Origin: Gammaproteobacteria bacterium
GTDB taxonomy: Bacteria; Pseudomonadota; Gammaproteobacteria; Magnimaribacterales; D2472
DNA: 41,759 bases
Direction of reading: 5' to 3'
Assembly: GCA_023257795.1 (NCBI GenBank)
Contig: JALRBL010000042.1
Span: forward strand, 1-41,759
The notes under the pieces are model-generated. The model was given only the letters and a program-made list of their open reading frames with translations. It made no database searches and was not told the origin of the DNA. Positions within the stretch are counted from its first letter, which is position 1, and each line of letters starts with the position of its first letter. Position numbers and translations under genes: made by a program. Below, in pieces: positions 35,185-41,759 of the stretch.

Positions 35185-35209
35185 TGCTTACATTAGTATC
35201 TTAAATTAT

Positions 35210-35239
35210 TTGCTCTGTTTTCCATAATCAGTATATTAT
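35210..35239 (+). promoter_or_regulatory. candidate sigma70-like promoter for the TonB-dependent receptor
   Basis: TTGCTC (35210-35215), 18-bp spacer, TATTAT (35234-35239). Confidence 0.35.
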
Positions 35240-35259
35240 AGGTTTACTAATAGCACTCT

Positions 35260-38187
35260 ATGAGGGGGAATCGTATGTTTATTAGATTATTTAGTACCAT
35301 TACGCTTGGACTATCTGTTTTCTCGTTTAATGTGTTTGCTCAAGAAGAATCTGAGTACACTGGAAGAACGGTTGAAGAGGTGGTAACCACAGCAACAAGA
35401 CAAGAATCATCACTTCAAGATACAGCGATCACAGTAACCGCGATTACTGGCGATGGTCTTGAGGCAAGGCAAATTGAAAATGCTGAAGATCTTCAGTTTG
35501 CAGTACCTACCTTGGGTTTCCAGAAAGGAGCTTATTCTGGCTCTGGAATGACATTAAGGGGTATCGGTAACTTCTGCGTGGGTAACTCATGTAGTGACGC
35601 GCTAGGAGTTTTCTGGAATGGACAAGTTGCATCGACTTCTGCCCTTTATGAGGCTGAGCTTTTTGATATCGAAAGGGTTGAAGTATTGCGTGGACCGCAA
35701 GGAACACTGTTTGGTGATGGAACAACAGCTGGTGTTATTCAGATCATTACTCAAAAACCAGGGGATGAATTTGGCGGCTATGTAAAGGCTGATCTTGGAG
35801 ATTACAATTCCATGAGAATGTCCGCAGCTGTAGATCTTCCTTTGAGTGAAAAACTTAGATCCAGAATAGCTGTTGCGTCTCTCAAAAGAGATGGTTTTGT
35901 AACGAATTCATACAACGGTGATGAGCTTGATGATAGAAATACTCAAGCTGCAAGATTAACATTTGAGTACGATTTCTCTGACGACACAGTAATGACTTTC
36001 GTATACGAGCATACCAATGCTGACGATAATAGGTTGCGAGCCGCTAGACAGTACTGTAAGTCGCATGAAATTTTTGGATGTAGTCCTTTAGAATCTGGCA
36101 TGGATGCTGTATTTTCAGCTGGTGGTTATGGGCATTGGGTTGCATATCTGCAACAGCAACAAACTGGTTTGAATTACACAGATGCTAGAAATAACCCTTC
36201 ATCTAGCATCAGAAGTGTCGATCTAGATTACACACCTTGGCACACAGCTACAAACACCAACGCGTTGTTTCAAATTGAGACCAATCTTACAGACAATGTG
36301 AAGATGGACTTCTCATATGCTTACAGCACCAGAGACTATGAAGACTCAGCTGACTATGATCATTCTGTTTCTGTTGTACCTTACGCTATTGGTCCTATAA
36401 CTACATGGCAACATTGGGATAGAGAGTCTCAAAAAGGACCCCTAGTAGGAACAAAAACCTATGCGTCCAATGGAACGATTGATTATGCAGCAACAGAATC
36501 CGAATGGGCTCAAACTGAAGCAAGATTCTACTCAGACTTTGATGGTAATCTTAACTTTTCTGCTGGGATTTTTTACATTGAAGGACAATCACAAGTTGAC
36601 TATGACTTAGCAGCTCCCTACATGAACTATTGGGGCGACACTTCTAATGGACCAATTTGTGCGATTTTCTCATACTCTTGTGGATATGGTGGAACGCCTT
36701 TTTGGGGAACTTGGTTCCAATCATTGCCTGCTGGACAAGCTTCTGCAGCTCAACTTATTGCGGCAGGCCTATTGCCTCCAGCTTCTGCAGGTGGATATGT
36801 TCTTAAATACGCTACCGATAAAGCTGTTGCTACAGCACAAGGTGCTTGCGCTGTTGGTGCAGGCCCATGTGGACCATTACCAGCTTGGCAGCAAATGTAT
36901 AACAATGATTCAAATGTAACCAGAAATACCCTAGGTGTTTATGGAGAGCTCTATTGGGACATTTCTGAGAAAACCACGCTTACTTTAGGTATTAGAAATT
37001 CTGAATATGAAGTTATTAATCACACCTATGTTGCTTTAATGGACTTACAAGGCGATGCTGCTGGCGTTTATAACGCACCAAGGCCTGCACCTATTGCAAG
37101 ACCTTTTGAAGCATCTAAAAATACTTTTAAATTGGGCTTTGATCATCAATATAGCGACGATCATTTGATTTATGGAACTATTACATCTGGATTTAAGCCA
37201 GGTGGATCCAACCCAACAAGTGGCGATGGTGTTCCTACTACTTTTGGAGCTGAAGAAGCTAATGTAATTGAGTTAGGTTTAAAGAGCACCTATCTTGATG
37301 GCAGATTGCAGGTTAACTCATCAGTATATTTTAATGAGTACAATGGTCTTCAAGTATCTAAAATTGTAAAAAGAGGTTCTGTTAATGAAAACTCTGATGC
37401 TGAAATCTCAGGATTTGAAACTGAATTCCAGTTTTTCTTGTCTGACAAATGGTTGCTTGATGGTTACTTTGCATGGACAGATGCCAAATTTACAAGATTT
37501 GAATCAGTCGATCCTCTTAATCCTGGAGCAGCAACTGCATTTCTACCTAACCAATCTATTTTTGATCCAATAGGTGGAACTGCAACAGGGTTCTTCAGTG
37601 ACTTTGGTCAATTTGGTCCTTTGTGTGCGGCTGGAGTTGTGACAGATGTTGGCTTATGTACACTAGCTGCGTATGCTGCTAATCCACTATTTGGCGCGTT
37701 GGTTAAATATCAGCTTACAGATACTGGTATTACTTATAAGTCATTTGGACCACTTTGTACTCAGCCGTTCTTTGGTTTAGATAGTACTACTGCTCCATGT
37801 CCTGCTACAGATGGTGTTGTTCAAGACTTATCTGGAAATCGATTACCACTTTCTGCTGAAACCAACTATAGACTTGGTCTTTCAAGATTTGTTGATACTA
37901 CAGCTGGAACTTGGGTGGCCAGAGTTGATTACACATACAGAGGAGACACTTACTCTGATCCTTTCAATAGAGAATTTGATAAGGTTCCAGAATTAGATTA
38001 TCTAGACTTCTCTCTAAGATTTACTTCTAAAGATGAGTCATGGTATGTAGGAGCTTACGCAAGAAACCTTACTGATGAAGATCATGTATATGCTTATTAT
38101 CGATCAGATCCAACTATTGGAGGGTTTGCAAACGGTGTAGCAATTGATCCTAAGATCGTCGGTATTAATTTTGGAGTAAATTTCTAA
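35260..38187 (+). CDS. TonB-dependent receptor (ATG 35275 is the more likely start)
   Basis: Signal peptide, TonB-box-like EEVVTTATRQESSLQDTAITVTAIT, plug GPQGTLFGDGTTAGVIQIITQKP, C-terminal aromatic beta-strand VGINFGVNF. GAGGGGG sits just upstream of ATG 35275. Confidence 0.95.
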   Translation: MRGNRMFIRLFSTITLGLSVFSFNVFAQEESEYTGRTVEEVVTTATRQESSLQDTAITVTAITGDGLEARQIENAEDLQFAVPTLGFQKGAYSGSGMTLRGIGNFCVGNSCSDALGVFWNGQVASTSALYEAELFDIERVEVLRGPQGTLFGDGTTAGVIQIITQKPGDEFGGYVKADLGDYNSMRMSAAVDLPLSEKLRSRIAVASLKRDGFVTNSYNGDELDDRNTQAARLTFEYDFSDDTVMTFVYEHTNADDNRLRAARQYCKSHEIFGCSPLESGMDAVFSAGGYGHWVAYLQQQQTGLNYTDARNNPSSSIRSVDLDYTPWHTATNTNALFQIETNLTDNVKMDFSYAYSTRDYEDSADYDHSVSVVPYAIGPITTWQHWDRESQKGPLVGTKTYASNGTIDYAATESEWAQTEARFYSDFDGNLNFSAGIFYIEGQSQVDYDLAAPYMNYWGDTSNGPICAIFSYSCGYGGTPFWGTWFQSLPAGQASAAQLIAAGLLPPASAGGYVLKYATDKAVATAQGACAVGAGPCGPLPAWQQMYNNDSNVTRNTLGVYGELYWDISEKTTLTLGIRNSEYEVINHTYVALMDLQGDAAGVYNAPRPAPIARPFEASKNTFKLGFDHQYSDDHLIYGTITSGFKPGGSNPTSGDGVPTTFGAEEANVIELGLKSTYLDGRLQVNSSVYFNEYNGLQVSKIVKRGSVNENSDAEISGFETEFQFFLSDKWLLDGYFAWTDAKFTRFESVDPLNPGAATAFLPNQSIFDPIGGTATGFFSDFGQFGPLCAAGVVTDVGLCTLAAYAANPLFGALVKYQLTDTGITYKSFGPLCTQPFFGLDSTTAPCPATDGVVQDLSGNRLPLSAETNYRLGLSRFVDTTAGTWVARVDYTYRGDTYSDPFNREFDKVPELDYLDFSLRFTSKDESWYVGAYARNLTDEDHVYAYYRSDPTIGGFANGVAIDPKIVGINFGVNF

Positions 38188-38204
38188 TTAATCCACACTG
38201 AGTT

Positions 38205-38232
38205 AAAAGCCCAGCCTTTGCTGGGCTTTTTT
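38205..38232 (+). terminator. rho-independent terminator after the TonB receptor gene
   Basis: AAAAGCCCAGC-CTTT-GCTGGGCTTTTTT: GC-rich perfect stem with tetraloop and U-tract. Confidence 0.9.
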
Positions 38233-38237
38233 ATGCA

Positions 38238-38546
38238 ATGAAAAAACAAATAGAGAAAATCTTACTTAAACTCAAAGAAGCTTTTAAAGAGGAGTCCGAG
38301 GATAACTTTGAAATGCTGAGCACCTATTTTCTTTGGATTGAAGGCAAGGCCACCGATGAGGATCTGGATAGAGCCAATGAGCAGCTAAAAGAAATCTTCA
38401 AAAATTTAGGTCTTGGGATTTTCTTAATATTGCCCTTTAGCCCTGTAACCATTCCATTTATTTTCAAATTAGCAAAAGATAGAAATATCAATCTCATTCC
38501 CAAATGGTATAAAACTTTTAGCAAGGAAGACGATAGAGTAGAATAG
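38238..38546 (+). CDS. small protein with LETM1-like segment
   Basis: LKEIFKNLGLGIFLILPFSPVTIPFIFKLAKDRNINLIPKWYK resembles the LETM1-like hydrophobic segment plus 'I-x-L/I-P' tail; single ORF between terminator and thiolase. Confidence 0.55.
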   Translation: MKKQIEKILLKLKEAFKEESEDNFEMLSTYFLWIEGKATDEDLDRANEQLKEIFKNLGLGIFLILPFSPVTIPFIFKLAKDRNINLIPKWYKTFSKEDDRVE

Positions 38547-38565
38547 TCCTTTGTTAAAAAAACTA

Positions 38566-38584
38566 TTGGCATCAAATATGCCAA
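38566..38584. promoter_or_regulatory. inverted repeat TTGGCAT-N5-ATGCCAA, candidate operator upstream of the thiolase gene
   Basis: Perfect 7-bp arms, 5-bp spacer, 18 bp upstream of ATG 38603; not followed by a U-tract. Confidence 0.4.
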
Positions 38585-38602
38585 ATTCTTTGGAGAAGAT
38601 TC

Positions 38603-39796
38603 ATGAAAAATGCAGTAATCGTTGATAGCGTTAGAACTGGTTTAGCAAAGTCTCATCGTGGCGGTTTTAACATCACTAGACCCGATGACATGACTGCCCA
38701 TATTATTAATGCCTTATTGGATAGAAATCCTAACTTGCCTCCTGCAGCGGTTGAGGATGTGATTCTAGGGTGCGGTAACCCCGAAGGTCCGCAGGGGCAT
38801 AATATTGGCAGAAACGCTGCCGTATTATCCAATCTTCCTATTACTGCTGGTGGCACTACAGTAAATAGATACTGCTCATCAGGTCTCCAAACAATTGCAA
38901 TGGCAGCATCTCAAATTATGGCAGGCTGTTATGACACCATTATTGCAGGCGGGGTTGAGCAAATCTCAATGATTTCAGGTAAAACCAATATGGATGGATT
39001 CGTGAATCAAAAATTAGCAGAGTCTGTTCCAGGTATCTATTATCCCATGGGCATAACTGCGGAAACGGTTGCAAAAAGATATAACGTCTCCAGAGAAGCT
39101 CAAGACGAGTACGCATTGAGCAGCCAACAAAGAACAGCCGCCGCTCAAGAAGCAGGACTTTTTAAAGATGAGATAGTGCCAATGGCAACCAAGATGCTGT
39201 TAGTGAATAAAGAGACTGGCGATTCAAAAGAAATTGATTACGTTGTTGAAAAAGATGAGTGCAATCGACCAGAGACAACAGCAGAAGGACTTGCATCGTT
39301 GAAGCCAGTCTTTGATCCAGAAAATGGATCAGTAACTGCTGGTAATTCATCCCAGTTATCGGATGGCTCTTCTGTTACTTTGGTAATGAGTGAAGAGAAA
39401 GCTTTGGAACTAGGCTTACAACCAATTGCCTACTTTAGAGGTTTTACTACTATGGGTTGTGAACCTGATGAAATGGGAATAGGACCGGTATTTTCTGTGC
39501 CAAAACTATTAGCAAGATATAACCTTTCAGTTTCTGATATTGATCTTTGGGAATTGAATGAAGCCTTTGCCGTTCAGGTTGTCTATTGCAGAGATAAGCT
39601 TGGCATTTCCTCTGATAAGTTAAATGTTAATGGTGGATCAATCTCCATAGGACATCCATTTGGAATGACCGGCTCAAGACAAGTTGGCCATATTACCAGA
39701 GAGCTTGTCAGACAAGATAAGCAATTTGGAATTGTAACAATGTGTGTCGGTGGTGGTATGGGTGCCACAGGACTATTTGAACGATATCCTTCTTAA
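38603..39796 (+). CDS. acetyl-CoA acyltransferase (thiolase)
   Basis: GGTTVNRYCSSGLQTIAMAASQI, WELNEAFAVQVV, NVNGGSISIGHPFGMTGSRQVGH, TMCVGGGMGATGLFE; GGAGAAG Shine-Dalgarno. Confidence 0.94.
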   Translation: MKNAVIVDSVRTGLAKSHRGGFNITRPDDMTAHIINALLDRNPNLPPAAVEDVILGCGNPEGPQGHNIGRNAAVLSNLPITAGGTTVNRYCSSGLQTIAMAASQIMAGCYDTIIAGGVEQISMISGKTNMDGFVNQKLAESVPGIYYPMGITAETVAKRYNVSREAQDEYALSSQQRTAAAQEAGLFKDEIVPMATKMLLVNKETGDSKEIDYVVEKDECNRPETTAEGLASLKPVFDPENGSVTAGNSSQLSDGSSVTLVMSEEKALELGLQPIAYFRGFTTMGCEPDEMGIGPVFSVPKLLARYNLSVSDIDLWELNEAFAVQVVYCRDKLGISSDKLNVNGGSISIGHPFGMTGSRQVGHITRELVRQDKQFGIVTMCVGGGMGATGLFERYPS

Positions 39797-40703
39797 TATT
39801 AACGAATTCACTGCAATCAAGAAGTACCTATCTAATATAGGTGCTTCTTATGCTTCCCATATTTCTACCAATGTTGGCGATGATTGCGCAGTCTATCAAT
39901 CTTCCTGTCATCAATTGATTTCAACCGATGTTGCAGTTGAGGGAGTGCACTTTCCAAAAAACCTTCCAGCTGAATTTATTGCCAGAAGAGCCGTTGCATC
40001 TGCATTAAGCGATATTGCAGCGATGGGTGGATCGCTTGAGGGGTTTACCTTGGGTCTATCCATATCAAAGACGGATCATCAATGGCTAGCTGGGCTCAGA
40101 AAGGGCCTTCAATACATAGCCAGGAAATATCAAGTACCGCTAATTGGCGGGGATGTTGTTAAGGGTCCAACCCAGCTCTCTGTTACTGCCATAGGCTCTT
40201 CGAAAAAATCTCCTATCTTAAGAAGTGGCGCTAAACAAAATGATATTGTCTGTATTTCTGGAAAACTGGGTGGCAGTTTTCTAGGGTATAAAGCTTATCT
40301 AGAGAATAATTGCCACTCAGCAGCCTCCAAAAGATATCTATCTCCAGAAGCAAGAATTCAATACGGCAAGTGTTGCTCTGATTATGTAAATTCTATGATT
40401 GATATTTCTGATGGCATCTTTCAAGACTTGTCGCATCTCACAAATTCATCAAGGGTTGGCGCAAGAATTGATTTTAAGGCTATTCCTTTTCTTTCCAATG
40501 ATTACGCAAAAGAAATTATTAAGTTTGGCGATGATTATGAACTACTTTTTACGGTGAGCCCAAAGAAAATACATCAATTGGAAATGCATTTAGCAAACCA
40601 TCGAATGAAGCTATTTAGGATTGGAGTGATAGACGGTAAAAAAACAATCATTGATAATTTACCATCTAAAATAACCACTAAAGGCTGGGATCATTTTGCA
40701 TGA
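39777..40703 (+). CDS. thiL: thiamine-monophosphate kinase (likely TTG start at 39777; listed ORF begins at 39744)
   Basis: NVGDDCAVY, STDVAVEGVHFPK, SALSDIAAMGG, IGGDVVKGPTQLSVTAIGS, MIDISDGIFQDLSHL. Confidence 0.9.
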   Translation: MNDILLNINEFTAIKKYLSNIGASYASHISTNVGDDCAVYQSSCHQLISTDVAVEGVHFPKNLPAEFIARRAVASALSDIAAMGGSLEGFTLGLSISKTDHQWLAGLRKGLQYIARKYQVPLIGGDVVKGPTQLSVTAIGSSKKSPILRSGAKQNDIVCISGKLGGSFLGYKAYLENNCHSAASKRYLSPEARIQYGKCCSDYVNSMIDISDGIFQDLSHLTNSSRVGARIDFKAIPFLSNDYAKEIIKFGDDYELLFTVSPKKIHQLEMHLANHRMKLFRIGVIDGKKTIIDNLPSKITTKGWDHFA

Positions 40704-41164
40704 CAATTTTATTTAATACTCTCATAAAGATTTTAGCGAGTATGGGAGGGATTGGTTATATCAAATTGGCTCCTGGCACCCTTGCAAGTCTAGCCACATT
40801 AGTTCTTTTCGTTAGCATTAATCCCTTTAGTGCGGGGATATGGTTTGTGCTCATTCCGGTCTTGATATTCTCCTGGGGAATATGCGCTTTTGCAGAGAAG
40901 ATTTATGAAGGACATGATAACTCTCGAATCGTTATAGATGAATTTGCAGGCTTGCTAGTTTGTTTTGCATGCATAGATTTTGATTTTGTAACGCTTGTTT
41001 TTGGTTTTATCCTCTTTAGAACCTTTGATATTGCAAAGCCTTGGCCAATCAGTTTTATTGATAGAAATATAAAGGGTGGGTTTGGCGTTTTATTGGATGA
41101 TCTAGTAGCTGGGCTTTTATCAGGTGCTATAATTGCTGGCTTAAAAATTCTAGTATTAACATGA
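40700..41164 (+). CDS. pgpA: phosphatidylglycerophosphatase A
   Basis: LASMGGIGYIKLAPGTLASLATL, VIDEFAGLLVCF, FRTFDIAKPWPISFIDRNIKGGFGVLLDDLVAGLLSG. Confidence 0.93.
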   Translation: MTILFNTLIKILASMGGIGYIKLAPGTLASLATLVLFVSINPFSAGIWFVLIPVLIFSWGICAFAEKIYEGHDNSRIVIDEFAGLLVCFACIDFDFVTLVFGFILFRTFDIAKPWPISFIDRNIKGGFGVLLDDLVAGLLSGAIIAGLKILVLT

Positions 41165-41745
41165 CCCAATGCCAATTTATTACCGAGGCCAGTTTACCAA
41201 CTGAGTTTGGTGAGTTTCGTTTGCATGCATTTGAAGAAACTAATGGGAAAGAGCATTTAGCGATTGTATTTGGCAATGTTAACAATCAAGAAAATGTTTT
41301 GTGCAGATTGCATTCAGAATGTTTGACAGGTGATGCTCTTTTTAGTGCTCGATGCGACTGTGGGCCACAACTAAAGGCTGCGTTCAAGAATATAGCTGAA
41401 AATGGCTCAGGCATTTTGCTTTATTTAAGACAAGAAGGTCGCGGTATTGGTCTTGTTAACAAAATTAGGGCTTATGCACTTCAGGATTTAGGAAAAGATA
41501 CAGTTGAAGCAAATGAAGCGCTTGGCTTTGATGCAGATTTACGTTCCTATGACATTTGTTTTGATATGCTTTCTCATTTTGGCATTACCTCAGTAGATTT
41601 GTTAACCAATAACCCTAAAAAAGTAGAAGCTTTAGAAAATGCTGGAGTATCAGTAAATAAAAGGATGCCACTCCACGAGGGTGTGAACGAAACAAATCAA
41701 TCGTACATCGATACTAAGAAATCAAAGCTTGGTCATTTAGATTAA
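41161..41745 (+). CDS. ribA: GTP cyclohydrolase II
   Basis: LCRLHSECLTGDALFSARCDCGPQL zinc site, LLYLRQEGRGIGLVNKIRAYALQD, LLTNNPKKVEAL. Confidence 0.96.
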   Translation: MTQCQFITEASLPTEFGEFRLHAFEETNGKEHLAIVFGNVNNQENVLCRLHSECLTGDALFSARCDCGPQLKAAFKNIAENGSGILLYLRQEGRGIGLVNKIRAYALQDLGKDTVEANEALGFDADLRSYDICFDMLSHFGITSVDLLTNNPKKVEALENAGVSVNKRMPLHEGVNETNQSYIDTKKSKLGHLD

Positions 41746-41759
41746 CTCTGCAACCAATC

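Noticed and set aside
38324-38584. 86-aa minus strand ORF opposite the LETM1-like gene
   Set aside because: The + strand frame gives the protein-like LETM1-type segment; the minus frame is its complement with no recognisable motif.

Overview
This window is a compact, low-GC, gene-dense bacterial chromosome segment. From family-level recognition it is gammaproteobacterial, probably a streamlined marine lineage (SAR86-like gene content such as DUF3604 and a TonB receptor); taxonomy is inference. About 38 coding genes are supported. They include cobS and a cobT-like gene, tesB, hemE, gltD and gltB in divergent orientation, aroB/aroK, a PBP1A gene, slmA, a phosphomannomutase gene, ilvE, a surface-glycoconjugate region (GT4, methyltransferase, alpha/alpha-toroid 'prenyltransferase-like' protein, second methyltransferase, LpxL-like, WaaA), PII, miaA, hflK/hflC, purA, DUF3604, nusB, ribH, ribB(A/X), ribD, nrdR, glyA, nth, a TonB-dependent receptor, a small LETM1-like protein, a thiolase, thiL, pgpA and ribA. 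I saw no rRNA, tRNA, CRISPR or intact mobile element. The main points of interest are: (1) a GT4/methyltransferase/toroid/methyltransferase module of unknown function next to LPS genes; (2) GltD with a ~100-aa integrase-arm-like N-terminal extension and no internal start codon before the GltD core; (3) a CobT homologue ending exactly before its VWA domain; (4) a perfect 17-bp palindrome in the 29-bp divergent gltB/gltD gap; (5) repeated convergent gene pairs with overlapping or abutting stop codons; (6) a small LETM1-like protein starting directly after a terminator hairpin.
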